The position numbers and the translations under genes are program-made. From NCBI GenBank assembly GCA_013178225.1, contig JABLXE010000001.1:62001-126000 (forward strand): a stretch of 64,000 bases of DNA, written 5' to 3'. Shown here piece by piece: positions 1 through 8,119 of this stretch. The notes beneath the pieces were generated by a model. The model ran no database searches. It was given only the letters and a program-made list of their open reading frames with translations, and was not told where the DNA came from. This stretch comes from Methanotrichaceae archaeon. Lineage in GTDB: Archaea > Halobacteriota > Methanosarcinia > Methanotrichales > Methanotrichaceae. Within the stretch, counting starts at the first letter, position 1, and each line of letters starts with the position of its first letter.

Positions 1-24
1 CCGCTCGTAAGCGAAGTTGCTCAT
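1..24 (-). CDS. istB: IstB transposition helper ATPase, first codons only
   Basis: Only the first eight codons lie in the window; the gene runs off the left edge. The ATG overlaps the TGA of the upstream istA as ATGA, the usual translational coupling of istA and istB in IS21 elements. The peptide begins MSNFAYER, compatible with an IstB N-terminus. IstB is the AAA+ partner that selects target DNA for the IstA transposase. The identification rests on position and overlap, since no catalytic motif is in view. Confidence 0.55.
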
Positions 25-1256
25 TTCTCTATCCCCTCACTGAACCTATCATAAACGTCTAGCGGTCTTGTCTCAACCATTACTTCGCTAAATCTCAGTA
101 CTGAAGGAGATTGATTCAGCCTGGCCTTGTTCTCTTTAAGAACCTCTGAAAGAAGACCCGAGAAATGATCTTTATCTCGGCATATCCTACCACTGCCGGT
201 TAGGATCGCATGTTCGCAGATCAGCTCTGAACCAACATAGACCTTGATGCTATTGTTTCCTATCCGAACCCTGGCCTCTCTTCCTGCAAACCGATAAGGA
301 ACCGAATAGCGGTTGCCGTTGTAAGACAGGTATGCGTCTCTTGAAATCTTCCTAGTGCACTCTCTGTTGACGACATATGCAGGAATGACCTCGACTGGAT
401 TCAATCCTTCTAGCTTCAGTCTCTCAACCGGGATTTCATGAGTGGTTCCGTGAATGCTTGAGTTGACGCGCTTAAGCCATATCTGGACCTGGTTGTTGAG
501 ATCTGAGAAAGAGCTAAAGGAACTGCCTTTGAAGAAATCGCGTTTGACAAAACCCACAGTGTTTTCGATCTTGCCTTTCGTCTGAGGACGATAAGGCCGA
601 CAGAGCCTGGGTATAAAACCAAAATGCCTGAAAAATTGCTCGAACTCAGGATTCCATTCGGAATTGGCAGGCTTCGACGCTCTTCTCAAAACAACCTGCT
701 TCATGTTATCGTAAAGGATCTCCTCTGGATAACCTCCAAAGTAGTTGAAGGCATTCAAATGACACTGAATCAGCGTGGCAGCATCTATCGATAAGGTAAA
801 CTCTGCGTACCTCATACGCGAGTATCCGAGAACCATCGTGAAACAATAGAGCTTGAGGATCTTATCATCAATCTCGATATAGCCGCATTCGCCCCAGTCT
901 ACCTGACCCTGCTTACCAGGGCGAGTCTCATAACGATATATGGCGCAGACTCCGGATTTGGGCCGGACCTTCCGAACGAAGTCTTTGACTATCGTGTATT
1001 TCCCGGTGAATCCCATCTCCTGGATCTCACGATAGATTCTCGAAGCGGTTAATGGATAGCTGTTCAGCCTCTGAGCGATATAATCCTTGTAATCATCCAG
1101 CTTACTTGGCTTAGGCAATCTCTTTTTGGCGACTGGAGGGGTATCCGAATTGATATACTTGCGCACGGTTCTGCGGTTGTATCCGGTCTCCTTGGCAATC
1201 TCGCTGATGCTCAATCCCTGCTCGTGTGTTCTCTTAACATGAGAAACTCCTCCCAT
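21..1256 (-). CDS. istA: IS21-family transposase IstA
   Basis: A 411-residue DDE transposase of the IS21 family. From the N-terminus there is a helix-turn-helix (LSISEIAKETGYNRRTVRKY), an rve integrase core with VDWGE as first acidic site, LYDNMK as second and TKGKIEN carrying the glutamate, then a C-terminal beta-rich domain. The start at 1256 (MGGVSHVKR) gives the usual short lead into the HTH. The open frame actually continues upstream to 1649 through the element end into HEAT-repeat codons, so an automatic call would give a 542-residue chimera. The coding region looks intact and istB follows with an ATGA overlap. Confidence 0.88.
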   Translation of the reverse strand: MGGVSHVKRTHEQGLSISEIAKETGYNRRTVRKYINSDTPPVAKKRLPKPSKLDDYKDYIAQRLNSYPLTASRIYREIQEMGFTGKYTIVKDFVRKVRPKSGVCAIYRYETRPGKQGQVDWGECGYIEIDDKILKLYCFTMVLGYSRMRYAEFTLSIDAATLIQCHLNAFNYFGGYPEEILYDNMKQVVLRRASKPANSEWNPEFEQFFRHFGFIPRLCRPYRPQTKGKIENTVGFVKRDFFKGSSFSSFSDLNNQVQIWLKRVNSSIHGTTHEIPVERLKLEGLNPVEVIPAYVVNRECTRKISRDAYLSYNGNRYSVPYRFAGREARVRIGNNSIKVYVGSELICEHAILTGSGRICRDKDHFSGLLSEVLKENKARLNQSPSVLRFSEVMVETRPLDVYDRFSEGIEK

Positions 1257-1353
1257 TTCAGCATCAATACAGCCTTTGATTTGAAAATCAAAAGCTGTAG
1301 AGGTGGGCATTTTTATCCCGCCGAAATTGAGCACTTTTTGACCGCCTATGACA

Positions 1354-1649
1354 TCGGGTACCTGAGAGAAAGTCTGTCCCAGAGCATCTGCTGCCTTACC
1401 TCGCACATAGCTATCTTCATCATAGGTTAGTTCGATCAGGTCCTTCCAAGCCTGAGTTTTATCGGGTACCTGAGAGAAAATCCTGCCCAAAGCTGTTGCT
1501 GCCTTTCCTCTTACATGATTATCTTCGTCCTGAGTCAGCCTGTGTAGGTCCTTCCAAGCCTGAGTTTTATCGGGTACCTGAGAGAAAGCCTGTCCCAGAG
1601 CCTCTGCTGCTTTCGCCCTCACATCCTTGTCTTTGTCCTGAGTCAGCAT
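1354..1649 (-). repeat. Tandem 108-bp HEAT-coding repeats
   Basis: The plus-strand string TCGGGTACCTGAGAGAAA recurs at 1354, 1462 and 1570, a period of 108 bp or 36 codons. The units are very similar at DNA level, which suggests recent internal duplication. The IS21 element has cut the array at the 1354 unit. Confidence 0.8.
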
Positions 1650-1839
1650 GTGTAGGTTTTGCGTGTGGAGCGTTAATTTTCACCAAGTTTAGATTAGGAT
1701 CTATGGTATAAAAATTTTCCAGACTATCTATAATAGTAGGATAGATACCTTTACCCGAAATTCGAAAATCCACTGCCCTCAGGTTTCTTTTGATCCACCA
1801 ACTTTGGTTGGTGCGGCATTCAAGGACCAATGGTACCAT
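1354..1839 (-). pseudogene. Decayed HEAT-repeat gene interrupted by IS21
   Basis: The 3' part (1354-1649) encodes nearly three HEAT-type units of 36 residues with the pattern VPDKTQAWKDL..LT.DED..VRGKAA.ALG. The 5' part (about 1640-1839) is open in a different frame, starts MVPLVLECRTNQ and runs to NLVKINAPHAKPTH before entering the HEAT codons out of frame. The simplest reading is one former gene with a frameshift near 1640-1660 and an IS21 insertion at 1353 that removed the C-terminal repeats. The function of the 5' domain is not recognised. It could instead be two unrelated fragments. Confidence 0.55.
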
Positions 1840-2224
1840 TTAGTTCCTTTGGAACATAAATGCCCAGTTGCCAATATTCTGTTCTTTCCCTAGCGATTCA
1901 GGAGGGGCCTTGCGCCTCTACATGCCTGTTGGTGGGATCAATAGTCCAAAGTGACACACCATGCTCCAGATCTCCCATCTGGAACCTATTGTCCCTCACC
2001 AACCTATTGTGAGGTCTTAGGATGATGTTCTAATGAAATCGCGCAGGGCCTTATGGCCAAGAGGATTTGAAGATCTTAATTTTTATTCGGAAATTAGCTA
2101 AGAAGGATCAGGTGACAGGATTGTACCTTTTCCATCAAAAAACAGATATATCAATAGGACAATTATTCCCATTGGAGAATAAAGCACAAACATCCTGAAA
2201 TCGCATTGCATCGAACATATAAAG
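1840..2224. other. Intergenic, no gene seen
   Basis: No convincing coding sequence is visible. The stretch holds a short hairpin (GTTCC-TTT-GGAAC, 1843-1855) and an inverted repeat CCTCAC...GTGAGG with a duplicated CCTATTGT nearby, around 1985-2015. A stop codon sits immediately upstream of the pseudogene start. It may be remnant sequence around the disrupted gene. Confidence 0.4.
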
Positions 2225-2307
2225 TGCGGGAGGCGGGAGTCGAACCCGCGAACACCTTCGTGACAGGGTCCTAAGCCCTGCGCCTTTGACCTCTTGGCAA
2301 CCCCCGC
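2225..2307 (-). tRNA. tRNA-Leu (anticodon TAG)
   Basis: The minus strand reads GCGGGGG at the 5' end, pairing with CTCCCGC at the 3' end plus discriminator A. The anticodon stem CAGGG/CCCTG encloses the loop CTTAGGA, giving anticodon TAG. There is a long variable arm as expected for a class II tRNA, and the T-loop GGTTCGACTCC is present. CCA is not encoded. Confidence 0.95.
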
Positions 2308-2379
2308 AACTTGCGTATTCTGGTCCTTGGGGCTAGACCACATAAGAGGATCGTGCTCTACTAGAACTTTGCGATCCCA

Positions 2380-3228
2380 TTACATCCGTGAAGCGGTCCG
2401 GCCCTTGTTTCCAGTCCGGATCAGGTCCATCATCTCTTCCCGGCTTACGCTCTGCCGGTGCTTCTGATCGCCCCACTCGCGCCGGAAGGGATAGAAATAT
2501 TCGTAAAGCTCCAGCCGATCCCTGGATCTGATCACCATCCCTTCCTCAATCACCGCCATCTTAAGGTGCAGGGGCAGCATCTCGAAGATGTGCACGTCGT
2601 AGCGGTCATCTCGAAGGTTTGAGATGAACTCCCTCCACAACGCCGGCAGATCGGAATCTGCAACTTCCGGTGCTACAATGCACAGGTCGATGTCGCTTCT
2701 GAGGCTAGCCTCGCCTCGGGCATGGGAGCCATAGAGCAGAACACCCAAAACCCGTTCCTGCCAGAGCTTATCCTCCAGGAACTTCAGATCCCTTTTCACC
2801 TTGGCGAGAATGCCTGTCTCCAGCCAGGCCTCCACCTCCCGGCAGAAAATCAGAATCCCAGGCAGAAGAGCCTTCATGCTCTCCAGAGCCACTAAATCGT
2901 CTCTGCGGTTGTACCTGTACACAAGATGGTTTCGAAGGCCATTGGCTTCGATGAGCACCTTTCTGGTGCCCTCGGTCAGATACTTTAAATTCTCCAGGTT
3001 GCCGTAATCGTCTTTTGGCTCTATTCCCGTATCCTTGCACATCATGGCCACAAGATCAAGACTTGCCTCTACCGCTTCCTGGAAGGCCTTGTAGGATGCA
3101 AGTCTGGTCTTGTCATCTTCAAGGAACCCCTGATCAGGAGCCTCGACTATCCAATCTGACACCTGCCCGGATCGCCTATGAATTATGTCCAGCTTGTCCT
3201 TGTATCTGCCGGCCCTCTTTGTCTCCAT
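2380..3228 (-). CDS. Fused HEPN-MNT (HepT/MntA-like) protein
   Basis: A 282-residue protein joining two domains usually made as separate toxin and antitoxin partners. The N-terminal helical half resembles HEPN/HepT, with R99-N-H-L-V-Y104-R-Y106 at the R-x4-H-x-Y site, so the usual His is Tyr. The C-terminal half is a minimal nucleotidyltransferase with GS(167-168)-x10-D179-x-D181. The start at 3228 is chosen because a strong Shine-Dalgarno (GGAGGAGAGGTG) directly precedes it; a longer frame from 3267 would overlap argF. It is the last gene of the fwd-argF operon. HEPN-MNT pairs act as RNase or AMPylation systems; activity of this fusion is unknown. Confidence 0.75.
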   Translation of the reverse strand: METKRAGRYKDKLDIIHRRSGQVSDWIVEAPDQGFLEDDKTRLASYKAFQEAVEASLDLVAMMCKDTGIEPKDDYGNLENLKYLTEGTRKVLIEANGLRNHLVYRYNRRDDLVALESMKALLPGILIFCREVEAWLETGILAKVKRDLKFLEDKLWQERVLGVLLYGSHARGEASLRSDIDLCIVAPEVADSDLPALWREFISNLRDDRYDVHIFEMLPLHLKMAVIEEGMVIRSRDRLELYEYFYPFRREWGDQKHRQSVSREEMMDLIRTGNKGRTASRM

Positions 3229-3253
3229 CACCTCTCCTCCGGCAAAAAGAAAA

Positions 3254-4174
3254 TTACCTTCCCGCAATCATCCAGGCAAAGACCGCCTTGGAGGTGTGCA
3301 GCCGGTTCTCGGCCTCATCGAAGACCGCGGACTGCGGCCCGTCCATCACCTCGTCGGTGATCTCCTGGCCCCGGTGAGCCGGAAGGCAGTGCATGGCAAT
3401 GGCCTTCTCGTTTGCCTGCTTCATCAGCCAGGAGCTTATCTGGTACCGTCCGAAAACCCGCAGCCGCTCTGCCGCCTGATCTTCATCTCCCATCGAGACC
3501 CAGGTGTCTGTAACCACCACGTCAGCACCCTTGGCAGCTTCAGGCGGCTCTTCAACCACTTTGGGCTGGCCTCCGAGGCTCCGGGCCTGCTCCAGAATCT
3601 GCTCTGCGGGCTCGTATCCCTTCGGCGAGGCCACCGCAATCTCCATCCCGATGATTGCCGCTGCCAGGATCAGGGAGTTGCAGACGTTGTTGCCGTCTCC
3701 GACCCAGGCCAGCTGCAGGCCCTCCAGGGTGCCGAACCGCTGTCTCACGGTCTGCAGGTCGGCCAGAACCTGCAGCGGATGCTCCCAGTCGGAGAGCGCG
3801 TTGATCACCGGCACGCTGGCGTGCTCGGCCAGCTGGGTAACAGTGTTGTGCGAATAGACCCGGGCGGTGATCCCGTGCACATAGCGCGACAGAACACGAG
3901 CGGTGTCGGCGACGGTCTCGCCCCGGCCCAGCTGCAGCTCATCGGCCGAGAGATAAAGTGCGTGCCCGCCAAGCTCAGTTGTGGCCACCTCCATGGAGAC
4001 CCGGGTTCTGGTGGACGGCTTCTCGAAGATCATGGCCACGTTCTTCCTCCGCAGGGGCAGGGATGGCTCTGAACCCTCCGGATCCCGGCCCCTCATCTCC
4101 TTGAAGCGGTCGGCACTGTCCAGCAGCCACAGGATCTGCTTCTTGCTGAGATCGGAGATAGAGATCAGGTTCAT
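3254..4174 (-). CDS. argF: Ornithine carbamoyltransferase
   Basis: This 306-residue cytosolic enzyme transfers the carbamoyl group of carbamoyl phosphate to ornithine to give citrulline in arginine synthesis. The carbamoyl-phosphate motif STRT lies in KPSTRTRVSME near residue 57, and the ornithine-site motif HCLPAHRG is near residue 262. The length matches the family. It starts 20 bp after the end of fwdD on the same strand and appears co-transcribed with the fwd genes, an unexpected pairing. A full catalytic set is visible, so it should be active. Confidence 0.96.
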   Translation of the reverse strand: MNLISISDLSKKQILWLLDSADRFKEMRGRDPEGSEPSLPLRRKNVAMIFEKPSTRTRVSMEVATTELGGHALYLSADELQLGRGETVADTARVLSRYVHGITARVYSHNTVTQLAEHASVPVINALSDWEHPLQVLADLQTVRQRFGTLEGLQLAWVGDGNNVCNSLILAAAIIGMEIAVASPKGYEPAEQILEQARSLGGQPKVVEEPPEAAKGADVVVTDTWVSMGDEDQAAERLRVFGRYQISSWLMKQANEKAIAMHCLPAHRGQEITDEVMDGPQSAVFDEAENRLHTSKAVFAWMIAGR

Positions 4175-4193
4175 GCAAAAACCTTCATGCAGG

Positions 4194-4580
4194 TCATGCT
4201 TTCATCCTCTGCACCAGATCTTCCATCTCCGTCTGATCGTCGCCTGTGGCTGAGATACTGGCCTTAATCCTCTTGAAGTCGGAGACGCCGGCCTGACAGA
4301 CCTGGTCTGCTGCCAGCTGGTTGGCCCAGGGGCTGCTGACCATGAAGGCCAGGCCGGGATGGGCAAAATCGACCGAGGCCTTTGCCGCCACCACCACGGA
4401 CCCCGCATCGTTCTCCATCTTCACGCGCTCACCATCTTTGATCCCCAGCTTCCCCATGTCTCCCTGGTCCAGAAACACCAGAGCGCTGGCTTTCCGGAAC
4501 TCCTCGGAGTACCTTCCCTTCTTCTGAGCCTCGTACTGGAATATGTCCTGGAAGGTTACTACCTCTATCTCTTCCGCCAT
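4194..4580 (-). CDS. fwdD: Formylmethanofuran dehydrogenase subunit D
   Basis: A 128-residue molydopterin-dinucleotide-binding domain protein. With FwdB it forms the formate dehydrogenase-like module that handles formate in CO2 reduction to formylmethanofuran, or its reverse. The beta-barrel pattern MGKLGIKDGERVKMENDAGSV and VSSPWANQL is typical of the C-terminal pterin domain of the DMSO reductase superfamily. The ATG follows the stop of fwdB with no gap (TAAATG). Whether the Mo or W form is used cannot be told from this subunit. Confidence 0.9.
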   Translation of the reverse strand: MAEEIEVVTFQDIFQYEAQKKGRYSEEFRKASALVFLDQGDMGKLGIKDGERVKMENDAGSVVVAAKASVDFAHPGLAFMVSSPWANQLAADQVCQAGVSDFKRIKASISATGDDQTEMEDLVQRMKA

Positions 4581-5801
4581 TTACACCGCCTCCAATAAGC
4601 GCCTCAAGATCTCTTCATCCGGCGGCAGGTCCGTCTCCAGGATCGGTTCGAACCCGACCTTTACCCCGTCCATACGCAGAGCGCTGCCGCCAGCCTCCAG
4701 GCCGTACATGGCGGAAGGTATGACCACCGAAGCGGCATCGGTGGTCAGGGTGCGACAGGGATCGATGGCGATTGTGGGCAGCTTGGAGAGCGCCCCCGCC
4801 GTCCCGAAGGGCAGCGACGAGAGAGGATCTGATCCGATCACCAGGCAGGCATCGCAGCTCCTGGCCGCCTCCACCACGCTGCATTCCGGGCCGTGTGCGG
4901 GCTTATCGCCGGCAAACGACACCTGGTTCACGAAGCCGGTCTGGTCGAGCAGAAGCTGGTTGAACCCGCGCGCGTTGTAGTGCCCGACCACCGGTATGAC
5001 CTTGAACGGAACCAGCTGGTTGAGCCTCTCCAGAAGCCCATCGAGCAGGTCCATTTTACCTCCCAGCGATTGGACCAGGCCCGGCCCCGGAAATACGGCT
5101 CCAAACTCGGTCTTCTTGAGAAGCTTTCCCAGTTCGATCATGCGCTTCTTGTCGCCGAACTTGGGGATCTTTCCGTCCAGCACCGAGGTCACTGCCGCGA
5201 TAAAATCGGCATCGCCTCCGGGCAGGACCTGGAAGAACATGTCGGCCAGCTCTACCGTTGACGAGCGTCTCACGTCCACCACGATCATGGTCCGCTCCTC
5301 TTCGTAGCTCTTCTGCCTCTTGCTTCCCCGGGGGTAATAGGCAAAGCGCGACAGGTGGCGGGGATGGCTGTTGGAGGGATCCGATCCCCAGTACAGAGAT
5401 ACGTCGGCAAAGTTCCTCACGTCATCCAGCGTGCAGGTCGGAAGTTTGCCTGTAAGCACCCTTTCCATCAGCAGTCCCTGGCAGAACGGGGAGGCGTCGT
5501 CGATTGTTGCGCCAAGCTTCCGGGCCAGATCGATTCCCACGCTCTGGGCCTCCAGGCTGGTGTTGGCCCATCCCAGAAGAAGCGGCCGCTTTGCGTCCTT
5601 CAGGATTTCCGCGGCCCGTTCTATGGCCTGGTCCTGCGAGACCTCCTGGCCGTCCACCACAGGCCCGGTCCTCTCCCCCCACACGGTCTGGAAATGACTG
5701 TGTCCTTTCCGGCACAGATTCTTGACCTTGTCAAATCCTCCTGCCTTCAAGGCCACCTCGATATCATCACACAGAAGCGAACAACCGGTGCATACTGCCA
5801 T
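4581..5801 (-). CDS. fwdB: Formylmethanofuran dehydrogenase subunit B
   Basis: Catalytic subunit of formylmethanofuran dehydrogenase, about 406 residues. It has an N-terminal [4Fe-4S] motif (CTGCSLLC plus a Cys in NLCRKG), and a Cys about 107 residues in, within ASPFCQG, at the place of the metal-ligating Cys or Sec of the family. Here it is Cys, not Sec. A GTG at 5810 and ATGs at 5807 and 5801 are possible starts; AGGTGAT just upstream of 5801 favours that one. The Fe-S gene before it and fwdD after it are contiguous. FwdA and FwdC are not in the window. Confidence 0.92.
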   Translation of the reverse strand: MAVCTGCSLLCDDIEVALKAGGFDKVKNLCRKGHSHFQTVWGERTGPVVDGQEVSQDQAIERAAEILKDAKRPLLLGWANTSLEAQSVGIDLARKLGATIDDASPFCQGLLMERVLTGKLPTCTLDDVRNFADVSLYWGSDPSNSHPRHLSRFAYYPRGSKRQKSYEEERTMIVVDVRRSSTVELADMFFQVLPGGDADFIAAVTSVLDGKIPKFGDKKRMIELGKLLKKTEFGAVFPGPGLVQSLGGKMDLLDGLLERLNQLVPFKVIPVVGHYNARGFNQLLLDQTGFVNQVSFAGDKPAHGPECSVVEAARSCDACLVIGSDPLSSLPFGTAGALSKLPTIAIDPCRTLTTDAASVVIPSAMYGLEAGGSALRMDGVKVGFEPILETDLPPDEEILRRLLEAV

Positions 5802-5810
5802 TTTCATCAC

Positions 5811-6269
5811 CTACACGAACTCGATGGCCTTGCTCGGGCAGGTGGCGGTGCAGGCGTTGCACTGCGTACCCTGCGGCCCGAAGCGGCGGCACTCTTTCAC
5901 GTTCAGACACTTCACCACGCCGTCTTCCACTACCAGGATCACCCGGTCGCTCTTGGGACCCTGGCCCACCGCGCATCCTGTGGGGTCTGCGGCCACGTTT
6001 ACCGGACAGGCCACCACGCAGTTTCCGCAGCCAAAGCATTTCTCCTCGTGGATGATCAGCCCGGTCTCCGAGGCCTTCTGCAGGGGTTCTAAGAGTTCCT
6101 GCAGTTTCTTGAGCTTATCAGCATACTTGGGATCGAAGAGAGCCGGGCAGTCCTCCAGCTTCTTCTCTCGATTGAGCAGGGCCACTGCTAAGGCCATGCA
6201 GGATGAGAATCCGCACTCCTTGCAGGCCGAATTTGGTAAAAGCTTATAGATTTCCATGGCGCTGACCAT
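5811..6269 (-). CDS. Polyferredoxin, FwdG-like, with ACDS-gamma-type Fe-S domain
   Basis: A 152-residue protein with three cysteine clusters. The N-terminus (KLLPNSACKECGFSSCMALA then EDCP) is the same [4Fe-4S] module that opens CdhE. It is followed by a ferredoxin motif CFGCGNCVVACP and a last cluster from CLNVKEC to CNACTATCP. Position directly ahead of fwdB argues that it feeds electrons to formylmethanofuran dehydrogenase. The start at 6269 has GAGGTG nine bases upstream. The subunit letter is uncertain, as Fwd ferredoxin subunits vary among methanogens. Confidence 0.75.
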   Translation of the reverse strand: MVSAMEIYKLLPNSACKECGFSSCMALAVALLNREKKLEDCPALFDPKYADKLKKLQELLEPLQKASETGLIIHEEKCFGCGNCVVACPVNVAADPTGCAVGQGPKSDRVILVVEDGVVKCLNVKECRRFGPQGTQCNACTATCPSKAIEFV

Positions 6270-6282
6270 TAAACGACACCTC

Positions 6283-6297
6283 GTGAGAAGGGCTCAC
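6283..6297. promoter_or_regulatory. Inverted repeat in the fwd leader
   Basis: GTGAG-AAGGG-CTCAC lies in the short 5' leader of the fwd operon. On the plus side TATTTATT (about 6320-6328) may serve as a TATA element for the divergent vWA gene, and its complement could serve the fwd operon. A regulator site is a guess from symmetry only. Confidence 0.3.
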
Positions 6298-6373
6298 ACT
6301 GGCTTTTAGCCTGCGATCGTATTTATTGGCTGCGCAAAACCTTTTCATATTTACAGAGAAAGAGATTTCCTCG

Positions 6374-8119
6374 ATGCCCTTTGCCAATCCTTTAGCATTG
6401 TTGGGCCTGTTAGGCATAATACCGCTAATAATAGTCTATCTGATTCGACCCCGTCCCAAGGAGATCCTCTTCTCCTCCACCATCTTCCTGCAGGAGGGCG
6501 AAGCAGAGCGCTCGGCGGTCTTAAGCCGTCTGATCTTCGACCCCCTGTTCTGGGTGCAGCTTCTGATACTGTGCAGCCTGTCTGTAGCCGCCGCAGGTCC
6601 CTATACCGAGACTTCCGGCTTTGCCGGCAGCCACCTGGTAGTGGTAATGGATTCTTCGGCCAGCATGGAAGACAGCTTTCTACAGGCGGAGTCGCTGGCC
6701 GGGTCGTATCTTGACGGCTACGACAGGATCAGCATAGTCCTGGCGGAGAACATCCCCATCTCGGCTCTCTCCTCTGGCAGTCCGGCCGAGGCCCGTGATA
6801 CGCTGCGAAGGCTCAGCCCCAGAGCAGTACCGGCAGATCTGTCCAGCGCCATGCTCCTGGCAGAGAACCTGCTGGGAAGTGAAGGAGGCGACATCCTGGT
6901 GGTCTCAGACTTCGTGAACTGGATCGGAGACGATCCGGAGTCTACCCGCAGCCAAATCGAGGCCCGGGGCCCCGGTGTGGTCTTTGCCGATTCCTATCGC
7001 GGCGGCAGCAACGCCGCCATCGTCGACGGCTGGAACGTGCTTGCAGAGGGATACGTGAACCACACCGCCCTGGTGCACAATTTCGGTCCTGCCAAGACCT
7101 TCTCCATCTCCATCGACGGCCCAGGCGGATCTTCCTCGCGCTCTGCCACCATTCCCCAGGGCGGTGATTTCTATCTCTCGTTTACTGCCTATCCGGGGGT
7201 AAACAGAATCTCCCTGGACGAAGGCGACGCCATCAATTCCGACAACGCCGCCTATGTCTACGTGCCATCCTTAAAGGACAAGACCGTTCTGTATCTGGGC
7301 GACGAGAGTCCGGCCCTGGTGGCCCTGCGCTCGCTTCCCGGAGTGATGGTGAGGCAGTCCGGCGACTACGACAGCTTTGACCTGGTCGTGGCAGCTGCCA
7401 ACGCCTCAACGGACGGAAAGCTCAACCGCTACATCGAAGGCGGCGGAAGAGTGGTATTTTTGCCGTCTTCAGCTGAAGTCAGTCCCGAGTACCTGCCGGT
7501 TCGGCTGACTGATGTCGCGGAGGGGCCGGCCAATATTTGGCTGCGAAATCCCGGTTTTGCGGAGGAGATCCACTTCGATGAGATCGGGCTTTTCAGCTAC
7601 ATGGATGCCACACCCCGCCGGCGCTCGGTGACGCTTGCCGAGGCCAATGGAGCGCCTCTGCTCTCCTACTGGAACATAGGTGAAGGGACAGTGGTCTACG
7701 ACGGCCTGGAGATGGACTCCGACTTCTTCATGCGGCCTGAGTATCCCATCTTCTGGTACCAGATGGTCTCCTGGCTGACCGGTGTACCCGACCTGTCCGA
7801 ATCCAACCGCAAGACCGGCGAGCTGATCCTCCTGGGAGAGCCGACGACGGTTCAGTCGCCCTCCGGGACCATTACCACCTCCACCCTTCTGCTGGACGAG
7901 GTGGGAATCTACCGCTACCAAACCACGACCATCGCCGCCAACATGTACGATCCGGCCGAATCTGACCTGCGAAAGACCAGGAGCTTCCCGGTAGGTCAGT
8001 TCAAGGGCCAGAGCCGCGAAACTCTGGTCAAGAGCGACCTGTCCAACTGGGTGATAGCGCTTGCAGCCATCGCTCTCCTGGGTGAATTGGCCATGTTGTG
8101 GTGGAGGCGAGAGCTGTGA
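6374..8119 (+). CDS. BatA-like membrane protein with vWA domain
   Basis: A protein of about 581 residues. It opens with two membrane segments (PLALLGLLGIIPLIIVYLI and a second near WVQLLILCSLSVAAAG), followed by a von Willebrand A domain with the MIDAS motif VVMDSSASM, a long extracytoplasmic beta-rich region, and a C-terminal membrane helix before WWRREL. The first segment with RPRPKEILFSSTIFL is the BatA N-terminal signature. An in-frame start at 6326 exists, but MPFANPL at 6374 is the usual BatA start. The next gene overlaps it. Such pairs often accompany MoxR ATPases, none of which is in the window. Confidence 0.78.
   Translation: MPFANPLALLGLLGIIPLIIVYLIRPRPKEILFSSTIFLQEGEAERSAVLSRLIFDPLFWVQLLILCSLSVAAAGPYTETSGFAGSHLVVVMDSSASMEDSFLQAESLAGSYLDGYDRISIVLAENIPISALSSGSPAEARDTLRRLSPRAVPADLSSAMLLAENLLGSEGGDILVVSDFVNWIGDDPESTRSQIEARGPGVVFADSYRGGSNAAIVDGWNVLAEGYVNHTALVHNFGPAKTFSISIDGPGGSSSRSATIPQGGDFYLSFTAYPGVNRISLDEGDAINSDNAAYVYVPSLKDKTVLYLGDESPALVALRSLPGVMVRQSGDYDSFDLVVAAANASTDGKLNRYIEGGGRVVFLPSSAEVSPEYLPVRLTDVAEGPANIWLRNPGFAEEIHFDEIGLFSYMDATPRRRSVTLAEANGAPLLSYWNIGEGTVVYDGLEMDSDFFMRPEYPIFWYQMVSWLTGVPDLSESNRKTGELILLGEPTTVQSPSGTITTSTLLLDEVGIYRYQTTTIAANMYDPAESDLRKTRSFPVGQFKGQSRETLVKSDLSNWVIALAAIALLGELAMLWWRREL

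Larger units (their letters stand above)
1..1353 (-). mobile_element. IS21-type insertion sequence, one end in the window
   Basis: The element carries istA and the start of istB. Its end is placed at 1353 because the minus-strand sequence matches the 108-bp HEAT repeat unit up to GTACCCGA and then departs at TGTCATAGGCGGTC; a 5'-TG terminus is typical of IS21 ends. The other end lies beyond base 1, so target duplication cannot be checked here. The boundary is inferred from the break in the host repeat. Confidence 0.75.

Noticed and set aside
2098-2343. 81-codon minus-strand frame over the tRNA-Leu
   Set aside because: It reads through the tRNA gene and is a chance frame.
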